Of a stretch of DNA of 64,000 bases, positions 16,918 through 24,204 are shown piece by piece; the stretch's first letter is position 1, and every line of letters begins with the position of its first letter. Origin of the DNA: Tropicibacter oceani (lineage in GTDB: Bacteria; Pseudomonadota; Alphaproteobacteria; Rhodobacterales; Rhodobacteraceae); the NCBI RefSeq assembly GCF_029958925.1, contig NZ_CP124616.1, positions 2,790,001-2,854,000 of the forward strand, written 5' to 3'. The position numbers and the translations under genes were made by a program. Below the pieces are notes generated by a model. That model worked only from the letters and a program-made list of their open reading frames with translations, made no database searches and was not told the DNA's origin.

Positions 16918-17540
16918 GCCAGGTCGGTCCGCAGCGCCTTGGCCATGACCGCGCCAAAGCGCAGGTGCGCCTCTTCTTCCCAATGCACGCCGTCGCGCCC
17001 GGACACGGCCACCGTGTCCCCCGCTGCAACGAAACCGCAGCCAAGGCGGCCCGCCACGTCCTGTAAATGCGCCTCCAGCCCCTGCTGGCGGGCCTCGGCC
17101 CCGGCAAAGACATCCACCAGCGTTCCGCATTCACGCACCGGCGCGGGGGCGACGATCACGATGCGATCGACCAGCTGTTCGGCCCGGGTCGCCAGCACCA
17201 ACCGCTCGACCGAGCGGGCGATTTCATAGGCGGTGACGGAAAACCGGTTCTTGAGGTCGTTGGTCCCCAGCATCAGCACCATAAGGTCCAGCGGCTTGTG
17301 GCTGTGCAAAATGGCGGGCAACACGCTCAGCCCGTTGCGGGCGCCGCCTTCGACCATGTCGTCGTGCACCGTCGTGCGCCCCGGCAGCCCTTCGGCAATC
17401 ACCTGGTGGCTGTCGCCCAGCTCGGCCGCCATGACATCGGGCCAGCGGCGCCCGACGTCAAAGCGTTCGGACACACCAGCCAGTGCCATGGGCCTTGTGC
17501 CATGGGTGTTGCTGTCGCCGTAACACAGAATCACCGCCAT
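16914..17540 (-). CDS. SGNH/GDSL-family hydrolase
   Basis: 208 residues with the family's blocks: CYGDSNTHG at residue 6 (nucleophile Ser), GLPGRTT near 51 (oxyanion Gly), LGTNDLK near 90 (Asn) and DGVHWEEEAH near 185 (catalytic Asp and His). This matches the arylesterase/acylhydrolase group related to GDSL acyl-CoA thioesterase I. No signal peptide is visible, so it should act in the cytoplasm. It is the first gene of a three-gene minus operon with the lipoprotein and carnitine dehydrogenase fusion. Confidence 0.88.
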   Translation of the reverse strand: MAVILCYGDSNTHGTRPMALAGVSERFDVGRRWPDVMAAELGDSHQVIAEGLPGRTTVHDDMVEGGARNGLSVLPAILHSHKPLDLMVLMLGTNDLKNRFSVTAYEIARSVERLVLATRAEQLVDRIVIVAPAPVRECGTLVDVFAGAEARQQGLEAHLQDVAGRLGCGFVAAGDTVAVSGRDGVHWEEEAHLRFGAVMAKALRTDLA

Positions 17541-17714
17541 GCCGTTTTCTCCCGAATTGACCGCACCCCGGCGGGTTTTCGACATCGGACCGGGCTTTGC
17601 CGCCGGGGTCAATCCCCCAGGAACCGGCTTTGCCGCAGCCCTGGCACGCGCTGGCTCCAATCTTGCCGCAATCAGCCGCTATCACGAACATCTGCCAATG
17701 GGAGTGCTGCCACC

Positions 17715-17939
17715 ATGACCCGAACCGATCCGCCCCTGCCGCCGCCCGACCTGCAAGGCCGACGTAGCCTGCTGTTCAGACTGCACAGGCAGGTGCCCCA
17801 ACCCGAAGACCCGGAACCAAACACCGCCAACTTCTACCGCACGGTGTCCCCGGGCTTTGCCCGCGATTTTCAGGACCGCGCCGCGCGCTCGCTGGATCGC
17901 CCCAGCCTGACCGCGCGCCGCAAGACCCTATTCTTCTGA
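17715..17939 (+). CDS. Hypothetical small protein
   Basis: A 74-residue frame starting [20 protein letters not shown]. It is rich in Arg and Pro with no recognisable domain, signal or membrane segment. The last 12 bases overlap the end of rlmE on the opposite strand. No strong ribosome binding site precedes it (GGAGTGCTGCCACC). It may be a real small Rhodobacteraceae protein, or chance in GC-rich DNA. Confidence 0.4.
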   Translation: MTRTDPPLPPPDLQGRRSLLFRLHRQVPQPEDPEPNTANFYRTVSPGFARDFQDRAARSLDRPSLTARRKTLFF

Positions 17940-18653
17940 CAGGGCGCCCCGGAACCCCGTCGCCACGACGAACTTTTCCGAGGAATCCGACCGACTGGCC
18001 GGCGGCTTGAAATTCGCCACCTTCTGGAACCGCTGCTTGAGGATGTGCTGAAGCGATCCTTCGGCCCCGCCCGCCAGAACCTTGGCCACAAAGGTGCCGC
18101 CGTCCTCCAGCACGTCAAAAGCCAGCTGCGCCGCCGCCTCGCACAGGGCGATGATCCGCAGGTGATCGGTCTGCTTGTGCCCCGAGGCCGAGGCCGCCAT
18201 GTCCGACATCACCACGTCAGCCTTGCCGCCCAGCCAGGCCTTGACCTTGTCGTCGGCGCCGTCTTCCATGAAATCCAGCTGATGCAACTCGGCGCCGGCA
18301 ATCGGGTCCATTTCCTGAAGGTCCACGCCCAGAACGGTGCCCACGGCCTTGCCCTGCTTTTCGCCAAGCGCATTGACCCGCTTGACCGCGACCTGACACC
18401 ACCCCCCGGGCGCCGCGCCCAGATCGACCACCCGCGCCCCCGGCACCAGGAACCGGTACTTGTCGTCGATCTCAAGGATCTTGTAGGCCGCGCGCCCGCG
18501 ATAGCCATCCGCCTTGGCGCGCTTGACATAAGGATCGTTCAACTGCCGCTGAAGCCACAGTGTCGAGGACAGCTTGCGCCCGCGCGCAGACTTTACCTTG
18601 ACCTTCAGATCGCGTTGCCCGCGCCCTGAATCGTTTTTCGGTCCCTTCGCCAT
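17928..18653 (-). CDS. rlmE: 23S rRNA (uridine-2552 2'-O)-methyltransferase
   Basis: Methylates the ribose of U2552 in the 50S A-loop using SAM. 241 residues from the ATG at 18653; a GTG two codons upstream is an alternative. [16 protein letters not shown] near residue 55 and the SAM-binding [15 protein letters not shown] near residue 77 are FtsJ/RrmJ hallmarks, followed by DVVMSDMAA near 139 containing the catalytic Asp. It lies downstream of the Ppx/GppA gene on the same strand, separated by a run of three hairpins. Confidence 0.93.
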   Translation of the reverse strand: MAKGPKNDSGRGQRDLKVKVKSARGRKLSSTLWLQRQLNDPYVKRAKADGYRGRAAYKILEIDDKYRFLVPGARVVDLGAAPGGWCQVAVKRVNALGEKQGKAVGTVLGVDLQEMDPIAGAELHQLDFMEDGADDKVKAWLGGKADVVMSDMAASASGHKQTDHLRIIALCEAAAQLAFDVLEDGGTFVAKVLAGGAEGSLQHILKQRFQKVANFKPPASRSDSSEKFVVATGFRGALSEE

Positions 18654-18675
18654 GATCACTCAGCCTTCGTGTTTC

Positions 18676-18729
18676 TTTGTGCCCCAAATATCCCGGGGGA
18701 GTCGCTCTTGCGACGGGGGCAGAGCCCCC
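18676..18729 (+). repeat. Dispersed intergenic repeat, CAAATATCC family, copy 3
   Basis: TTTGTGCCCCAAATATCC, a G-run, then hairpins GTCGC-TCTT-GCGAC (18701-18714) and GGGGGC-AGA-GCCCCC (18715-18729). It shares the TTTGTGCC lead with copy 1. Located between the rlmE start and the Ppx/GppA stop. Confidence 0.7.
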
Positions 18730-18731
18730 AC

Positions 18732-18766
18732 CGGTGAAAATTTTTAATCTAAAAATTTTTCACCGT
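18732..18766. terminator. A/T-rich long hairpin after ppx/gppA
   Basis: The arms read CGGTGAAAATTTTTA and its complement, with a single unpaired A and a short central loop. The A/T core gives T-runs on either strand. It lies 6 bases past the stop of the phosphatase gene, so it probably ends that transcript, followed by the two GC hairpins of repeat copy 3. Confidence 0.55.
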
Positions 18767-18771
18767 CCGCT

Positions 18772-19884
18772 CTATAGCGGCCCATCCTCAAGAACGCCAT
18801 CCGCCGACATCTGCGCATACAGCAACCCTTCGCGCAGGCCGCGATCGGCCACCGACAGACGATCGGTCGGCCACAGCCGCAACAACGCCTGCAAGATGGC
18901 CGAGCCGCTCATGATCAGCGCATGCCGGTCCGGTCCGATGCGCGGATCGCGCCGCCGCCCCGTCGGCCCCATCTGAAGATAGCGCTGAATGACCTCTTCG
19001 ATCTGGTCGCTGCTCATCCGCAGACCGTCCACCTTGGTCCGGTCATAGCGCCGCAACCCAAGGTGCGAGGCCGCGACCGTCGTCACCGTGCCGCTGGTGC
19101 CGACGATCTGGAACCCCTCGCGCTGCTGTTCGTCCTTGTAGGGCGCGAACTCGGCCAGGTTTTCCTCGAAATACCAGCTCATCAACGCGTAGCGCGCGGC
19201 GTCGTCGTCGACATCGCTGAACTGGTCGCGCAGCGTCGCCACCCCCAGCGGAACCGAAATCCAGTCGACCACACGCGCCGTCGGAAAGGGGCTGGCAGGC
19301 GCGTGGAACCCGGCGTGCAGGCGCATGATCGCGCGCGGTCGGTCGCGCGGCTCGACCTTGGACAGATCGATCCAGACCAGCTCGGTCGAGCCGCCGCCAA
19401 TGTCCACCACCAACAGCTGTTCGGTCTTGGTGCTGACCAGAGGCGCGCAGGAAATCACCGCCAGGCGCGCCTCTTCCTCGGGTTGGATGATGTCCAGCGT
19501 CAGGCCGGTCTCGCGCTTGACCTGGCGGATGAAATCACGGGCATTGCGCGCGCGCCGGCAGGCCTCGGTTGCCACCAGACGCATGTTCTGCACCTTGTGG
19601 CGTTCGATCTTTTGCTGGCAGACGCGCAGGGCCGATACCGTTCGTGCCATCGACGAACGGCTGAGCCGGCCAGTCTTTTCCAGCCCGTGCCCCAGTTGGA
19701 CGGACTTCGAAAAGCTGTCGACCACATGGAACTGACTGCCCTTTGGCTGGGCGATCAGCATGCGGCAGCTATTTGTACCCAAATCCAAGGCCGCATAAAG
19801 CGCATTGGGGTCAGGCCTGTCAGGCGCGGTGCTCTCGACCGGTTTCGGGAAAGCGCCCGCACCCTTGGGACGCTTTGGCGCCAT
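18772..19884 (-). CDS. Ppx/GppA family exopolyphosphatase/pppGpp phosphatase
   Basis: 370 residues of the ASKHA phosphatase fold. YAALDLGTNSCRMLIAQP near residue 30 is the phosphate-1 motif, VATEACRRARN near 104 is typical of the family, and LLVVDIGGGSTELVW near 156 is phosphate-2. IVGTSGTVTTVAA near 263 follows. It would hydrolyse polyphosphate or pppGpp; sequence alone cannot separate the two. rlmE follows on the same strand after a hairpin cluster. The N-terminal ~25 residues are basic and Pro-rich. Confidence 0.9.
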   Translation of the reverse strand: MAPKRPKGAGAFPKPVESTAPDRPDPNALYAALDLGTNSCRMLIAQPKGSQFHVVDSFSKSVQLGHGLEKTGRLSRSSMARTVSALRVCQQKIERHKVQNMRLVATEACRRARNARDFIRQVKRETGLTLDIIQPEEEARLAVISCAPLVSTKTEQLLVVDIGGGSTELVWIDLSKVEPRDRPRAIMRLHAGFHAPASPFPTARVVDWISVPLGVATLRDQFSDVDDDAARYALMSWYFEENLAEFAPYKDEQQREGFQIVGTSGTVTTVAASHLGLRRYDRTKVDGLRMSSDQIEEVIQRYLQMGPTGRRRDPRIGPDRHALIMSGSAILQALLRLWPTDRLSVADRGLREGLLYAQMSADGVLEDGPL

Positions 19885-19964
19885 GATGTTGCGCCTTTTC
19901 CGATATCAACTTGGGGTCACGATACGCCCCGTTCCAACATCGCGCAAGCACGTTGACCGCCCGC

Positions 19965-19983
19965 TTGGGAAGGATTTTCCCAA
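19965..19983. promoter_or_regulatory. Inverted repeat upstream of the folate/methyl operon
   Basis: TTGGGAA-GGATT-TTCCCAA is a perfect 7-bp inverted repeat with a 5-base centre. It lies in the 265-bp gap between divergent genes (phosphatase and the PF13769-like gene), 167 bp before the latter's start. It could be an operator or an RNA hairpin; no regulator is identified. Confidence 0.3.
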
Positions 19984-20149
19984 AGCTGCGCGCGCGGCGA
20001 ATCTTTTGCCCTCGGGGGGCCGCCAAGGCTGGACAATCGCGCCTTGGTCCCTAGCCTGTCGCTCATGGCGCGGCACAAGTCGAAATTCGACCCTGCAAAG
20101 CCCGGGCCTGTCGCTAGAACCAGGACAAGACAACAGGAATCGACACCAC

Positions 20150-20446
20150 ATGGCTGAACTGACAATCGTTTACTGGCGCGACATCCCCGCCCAGGTCATC
20201 GTCGGCAAGGGCCGTCGCGGCGCCAAGGCGATCCTGCCCGAACGCTTTGAAAAGGCCATCGACCGCGCCGCCATGAAAGTCGGCGCCTCGGACACCGACG
20301 CCTACCTGGCCGAATGGCGCAAGGTCCCCAGCGGCGAGGTCGAGGGCGACATGCAAGAGGCCGCCAACGCCGAAGCGGCGCGCATCGACACCGAATACGA
20401 CACCGCGCGCATCAAGGCGCTGATCGACAACGACGGCTGGGCCTGA
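20150..20446 (+). CDS. PF13769-like ('virulence factor' family) small protein
   Basis: 98 residues, starting MAELTIVYWRDIPAQVIVGKG. The pattern IVYWRDIPAQV near residue 5, AILPERFEKAID near 29 and the C-terminal acidic helix match the family annotated as 'virulence factor' in alphaproteobacteria (name recalled). The name is misleading: the gene sits at the head of a methyl-folate operon, 11 bp before a metF-like reductase. I infer a role linked to the methionine synthase reaction. ATG chosen at 20150 with an AACAGGAA ribosome binding site. Confidence 0.75.
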   Translation: MAELTIVYWRDIPAQVIVGKGRRGAKAILPERFEKAIDRAAMKVGASDTDAYLAEWRKVPSGEVEGDMQEAANAEAARIDTEYDTARIKALIDNDGWA

Positions 20447-20457
20447 GGCCCGTGAAC

Positions 20458-21405
20458 ATGAAGGACAAGATCATGGCCCTTTTCAACTTCCGCAAGCGCG
20501 ACGACAGCAGCCCGGCCACCGCCAATGGCGATCTCGAAGCCTTCCTTCAGAGCTATTCGATCGAGGTCATGCCGCGCACCGCCGAAAAGGTCGAGGATTT
20601 CCGCGAATTGCTGCCCAGCGGCACCCGCGTCTACATCGCCCATATCGAGGGCACCCCGATCGAGGACATGGTCGCCACCGCCAAACGCATCGCGGGCGAA
20701 GGCTACAAGGTCATGCCGCATTTCCCCGCGCGCATCATCAAGGACAAGGCCACGCTGGGCGACTGGATCGCCCGCTATCAGGGCGAGGCCGGTGTCGATC
20801 AGGCGCTGCTGCTGGCCGGCGGCGTGGCCCAGCCGCACGGCGATTTCCACAGCTCGATGCAGCTGATGGAAACCGGGCTGTTCGACAAGGCGGGGTTCAA
20901 ACGCCTGCACGTCGCGGGCCATCCCGAAGGCAACAAGGACATCGACCCAAAGGGCGGCGATGCGCTGGTCATGGACGCCCTGCGCTGGAAACAGGATTTC
21001 AGCAACCGCAGCGATGCGCAGATGGCGCTGGCCACCCAGTTCGCCTTTGACGCGGGCCCCATCATCGACTGGGCCAACCGCCTGACGGCCGAGGGCATCA
21101 CCCTGCCGATCCACATCGGCATCGCGGGCCCGGCGAAACTGCAAACCCTGATCAAATTCGCCATTGCCTGCGGTGTCGGCCCCTCGCTCAAGGTCCTGCA
21201 AAAGCGCGCCATGGACGTCAGCAAACTGCTGCTGCCCTACGAGCCGACCGAGGTTCTGGGCCAACTGGCCGCGCACAAGGCCGCCAACCCCGATTTCAAT
21301 ATCCAAAGCGTGCATTTCTTCCCGCTGGGCGGGATCAAGACGAATGCCACCTGGGCAATTGAAAATGGCGGTGCTTCTGCGGTTCCCGCCGCCAAGGCAG
21401 GCTGA
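20458..21405 (+). CDS. Methylenetetrahydrofolate reductase-family protein
   Basis: 315 residues. PSGTRVYIAHIEGTPIEDMVATA near residue 50 (in part), GYKVMPHFPAR near 83, LLLAGGVAQPHGDF near 118 and LPIHIGIAGPAKL near 218 fit the FAD-dependent MTHFR TIM barrel. It would make 5-methyltetrahydrofolate from the methylene form. ATG at 20458; GTG at 20452 is possible. It is flanked by the PF13769-like gene and a HAD phosphatase, and the operon ends with a pterin-binding methyltransferase, so the product and its consumer are co-transcribed. Confidence 0.85.
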   Translation: MKDKIMALFNFRKRDDSSPATANGDLEAFLQSYSIEVMPRTAEKVEDFRELLPSGTRVYIAHIEGTPIEDMVATAKRIAGEGYKVMPHFPARIIKDKATLGDWIARYQGEAGVDQALLLAGGVAQPHGDFHSSMQLMETGLFDKAGFKRLHVAGHPEGNKDIDPKGGDALVMDALRWKQDFSNRSDAQMALATQFAFDAGPIIDWANRLTAEGITLPIHIGIAGPAKLQTLIKFAIACGVGPSLKVLQKRAMDVSKLLLPYEPTEVLGQLAAHKAANPDFNIQSVHFFPLGGIKTNATWAIENGGASAVPAAKAG

Positions 21406-21418
21406 TAAAAGCCGCCCC

Positions 21419-22078
21419 ATGAAACACGCTTTGCTTTTTGATCTGGACGGTACGCTGATCCAGTCCGACCCGCTGCACCTGGCCGTCTTTGCCGAGATGT
21501 TCGCAGAACGCGGCAAATCCATGGACGAGGCTTTTTACATGAAGCACATCCATGGCACCCATAACCTGGAAAGCTTTCCGCAGCTTTTCCCCGGCGAGGA
21601 TGCGCAGGCCCTGTCGGACCTGAAGGAAACCCGCTTTCGCGAACGCCTGATCGGCGGTCAGCCCTGCATGCCCGGCGCCGACCGCGTGATCGCCCAGGCC
21701 AAGGCAAGCGGCTGGGGCGTCGCCATCGTCACCAATGCCCCGCGCATCAACGCCGAATACATGCTGAACGCCATCGGGCTGCGCGATGCCTTTGAAACGC
21801 TGATCATCGGCGACGAATGCGCCCGCGGCAAACCCGACCCGGACCCCTACCTGGCCGCCATGCGCGCGCTGGACGTCGCCGCCGACCACTGCATCGCCTT
21901 CGAGGACAGCCCATCGGGCCTGCGCGCGGCGCGCGGATCGGGCGCCTATACCGTGGGCATCCGGTCCTCGGCCAGCGACGCAGAATTGCGCGCCGCAGGC
22001 GCCCATCAAACCATCGCAGATTTCAACGACACGGCGCTACCGGCCATCCTGGCGCGCCTTTCAGGAGAGACAGTATGA
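21419..22078 (+). CDS. HAD-superfamily phosphatase
   Basis: 219 residues of the HAD subfamily I (beta-phosphoglucomutase/phosphoglycolate-like) fold. LLFDLDGTLIQSD at residue 4 carries the catalytic Asp pair, VTNAPRI near 104 is motif II, and GKPDPDPYLAAM with AFEDSPSGLRAA near 140-165 are motifs III and IV. Substrate is unknown. Its TGA overlaps the ATG of the methyltransferase gene (22075-22078), so translation is likely coupled. Its place in a one-carbon operon suggests a folate- or damage-related phosphate ester, which is inference. Confidence 0.87.
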   Translation: MKHALLFDLDGTLIQSDPLHLAVFAEMFAERGKSMDEAFYMKHIHGTHNLESFPQLFPGEDAQALSDLKETRFRERLIGGQPCMPGADRVIAQAKASGWGVAIVTNAPRINAEYMLNAIGLRDAFETLIIGDECARGKPDPDPYLAAMRALDVAADHCIAFEDSPSGLRAARGSGAYTVGIRSSASDAELRAAGAHQTIADFNDTALPAILARLSGETV

Positions 22079-23154
22079 CCCGCACCGTCATCGAATCGCA
22101 GACAAAAACCGCAATCATCGGCTTTGACCAGCCGTTTTGCGTGATCGGCGAACGCATCAACCCCACCGGCCGCAAGATCCTGAACGAAGAGCTGGAGCGC
22201 GGCGATTTTTCCCGGGTCGAGGCCGACGCGCTGGCGCAGGTCGCCGCCGGGGCCACGGTGCTCGACATCAACTCGGGCGCGGTGTTTTCCAACAAGATGG
22301 CCGAAGACCCGCGTTATGCCGACAACAACTTTGTCGAACCGACGCTGATGACCCAGCTGATCGAATGCGTGCAGGCCGTCACCGATGCGCCTTTGTGCAT
22401 CGACTCGTCGGTACCGGGCGCGCTGGAAAACGGGCTAAAGGCCGCCAAGGGCCGCCCGCTGCTGAACTCGGTCACCGGCGAAGAGGAACGGCTGGAACTG
22501 GTCCTGCCGCTGGTCAAGAAATACAACGTGCCGGTGGTGGCGATTTCCAACGACGACACCGGCATTTCCGAAGACCCCGACGTGCGCTTTGCCGTCGCCA
22601 AGAAGATCGTGCAGCGCGCCGCCGATTTCGGCATCCCGGCGCATGACATCGTGGTCGATCCGCTGGTCATGCCGATCGGCGCCATGGGCACCGCCGGCCT
22701 TCAGGTCTTTACCCTTGTGCGCCGCCTGCGCGAGGAACTGGGCGTGAACACCACCTGCGGCGCATCGAACATCTCGTTCGGCCTGCCCAACCGGCACGGC
22801 ATCAACAACGCCTTCCTGCCCATGGCCATGGGCGCGGGCATGACATCGGCGATCATGAACCCGGTCGCCCTGCCCGTCGGCCCCAAGGCCATCGCCGAAA
22901 AGCGCGCAGCGGTCGAGGCGGCAGGCATCATCCTGCCCGAGGACATCGACGACGAAACCTTTGTCACCCTGTTTGGCATGGGCAGCACCAAACCCCGCCC
23001 CGGCAAGGAAATGGAGGCGATCCGTGCCGCCAACTTCCTGACCAACAACGACGAATCCGGCGGTGAGTGGATCAAGTTCAACAAGGCCCCCGCCGAGGCT
23101 GGCGCCAGTGGCGGGCGCGGTGGCCGCGCCGGAAGCCGCCGCCGTCGCGGCTGA
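22075..23154 (+). CDS. Methyltetrahydrofolate:corrinoid methyltransferase (pterin-binding)
   Basis: 359 residues of the pterin-binding TIM barrel shared by MetH, AcsE and MtgA-type enzymes. IGERINPTGRKILNEEL near residue 24, VLDINSGAVFSN near 61, LCIDSSVPGALENGL near 104 and LNSVTGEEERL near 130 bind and position methyl-H4folate. No homocysteine or cobalamin domain is present, so it must act with separate proteins, consistent with the split methionine synthase of Rhodobacteraceae. The last ~20 residues are Gly/Arg-rich (SGGRGGRAGSRRRRG), a possible nucleic-acid or partner-binding tail. A strong terminator follows. Confidence 0.88.
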   Translation: MTRTVIESQTKTAIIGFDQPFCVIGERINPTGRKILNEELERGDFSRVEADALAQVAAGATVLDINSGAVFSNKMAEDPRYADNNFVEPTLMTQLIECVQAVTDAPLCIDSSVPGALENGLKAAKGRPLLNSVTGEEERLELVLPLVKKYNVPVVAISNDDTGISEDPDVRFAVAKKIVQRAADFGIPAHDIVVDPLVMPIGAMGTAGLQVFTLVRRLREELGVNTTCGASNISFGLPNRHGINNAFLPMAMGAGMTSAIMNPVALPVGPKAIAEKRAAVEAAGIILPEDIDDETFVTLFGMGSTKPRPGKEMEAIRAANFLTNNDESGGEWIKFNKAPAEAGASGGRGGRAGSRRRRG

Positions 23155-23176
23155 TCGAAACCTCACGCACTACCTC

Positions 23177-23202
23177 AAAAGAGCCGCGCAAGCGGCTCTT
23201 TT
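23177..23202. terminator. Bidirectional rho-independent terminator
   Basis: Perfect 11-bp stem AAAAGAGCCGC/GCGGCTCTTTT with loop GCAA. T-runs occur on both strands, so it serves the methyl-folate operon (plus) and the EEP-family gene (minus, stop at 23206). Confidence 0.9.
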
Positions 23203-23205
23203 CAT

Positions 23206-24090
23206 TCACAACTCCGGGAACTCCACCACCAGGGCCGCATGATCGCTGGCGTGCGGCCTGTGCACCCCGGTCCCCACCAGCCGCGCCCCATGATAGCGGC
23301 CAGTTTCCCGCCCCATCCCGCATTTCAACACCTGCGGCACCACCTGCGGATAGCGCGCCGCCAACCCGGGCGAGGCGATCATCCCATCTGGCGCGTCATA
23401 GCGCTGGTCATGTGTCTCGAAATAGGTCCAGCGCTGCGCCTGCGGCACTCTCAACATCAGGTTCTCGCCCAGGGCCTCCAGCGGCGCCACGGCCCGCTCG
23501 GCCCCTTCCGGCTCGTTCAGATCCCCAACCACCAACCATAGCGCGCCCGCCCCCTGCACCAGCCGCGTCGCCGCCTGCGCCTCCAGCCGCCGCACGGCCC
23601 AGGCCCTGTCGGCATCGGGATAAGGCGCCTTGAAATGCACCACGAACAGGGTCAGCGCCCCGAACCGCAGCTCCAGACAATCGCGTCGAAAGACCGGCAT
23701 CGCCGGATCGCCGCCTTCTGGCACCGCCAGCCCCAGGTCCCCAGGCATTAGCGCCGCATGGCTGATCACCGTATCCCAGGGCCGCCGGGCCATCACCGCC
23801 ACATCCAGCCCCCGCCCGTCATTGCCCGGCAGACAAACCCGATACGGATAGGGCGCACAAATCCGCGCCAGCCAATGGTCGTGAAAGAAATCAAGGCTTT
23901 GCTGGTCGAACACTTCTTGCAGCGCGATCACATCCGCCCCGGTCCGCGCCAGCAGTTCCGCGCTCAGCCGCCGGTCCTCCGCGTCCAGCGCCGGGTCCTC
24001 GATATCGTCGCGGTCGCGCGCCCCATACAGATGCGCCCCCCCTTCGGTGAGCAGTCGCAGGTTCTGCATGTTCAGGCTGGCAATGCGCAT
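23206..24090 (-). CDS. Endonuclease/exonuclease/phosphatase family protein
   Basis: 294 residues from the ATG at 24090 (MRIASLNMQNLR); an in-frame ATG at 24111 is also possible. Motifs in order: ASLNMQNLR near the start, VIALQEVFD near residue 55 (metal Glu), VVHFKAPYPD near 150, LVVGDLNEPEG near 185 and RPHASDHAALVVEF at the end (catalytic Asp-His). The fold covers DNases, phosphoesterases and sphingomyelinases; substrate unknown. No signal peptide. It lies downstream of mfd on the same strand, with a repeat element between. Confidence 0.85.
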   Translation of the reverse strand: MRIASLNMQNLRLLTEGGAHLYGARDRDDIEDPALDAEDRRLSAELLARTGADVIALQEVFDQQSLDFFHDHWLARICAPYPYRVCLPGNDGRGLDVAVMARRPWDTVISHAALMPGDLGLAVPEGGDPAMPVFRRDCLELRFGALTLFVVHFKAPYPDADRAWAVRRLEAQAATRLVQGAGALWLVVGDLNEPEGAERAVAPLEALGENLMLRVPQAQRWTYFETHDQRYDAPDGMIASPGLAARYPQVVPQVLKCGMGRETGRYHGARLVGTGVHRPHASDHAALVVEFPEL

Positions 24091-24137
24091 GGCCCAGCGT
24101 CGGACGGACATGAACTTCCGTCAACCCGCCCCGCTGC

Positions 24138-24188
24138 TTCCAATTGCCACAAATATCCTGCGGGGGTCCGGGGGTGCAAAACCCCCGG
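24138..24188 (+). repeat. Dispersed intergenic repeat, CAAATATCC family, copy 4
   Basis: TTCCAATTGCCACAAATATCC, a G-run, and the hairpin CCGGGGG-TGCAAAA-CCCCCGG (24168-24188). It shares the TTCCAATTGCC lead with copy 2. It lies between the mfd stop and the EEP-family start. Confidence 0.7.
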
Positions 24189-24204
24189 CGGCCTGCCAAA
24201 GGCC

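Noticed and set aside
19885-20149. SAM- or SAH-type riboswitch before the methyl-folate operon
   Set aside because: No recognisable conserved core; only a short inverted repeat at 19965-19983 was found.
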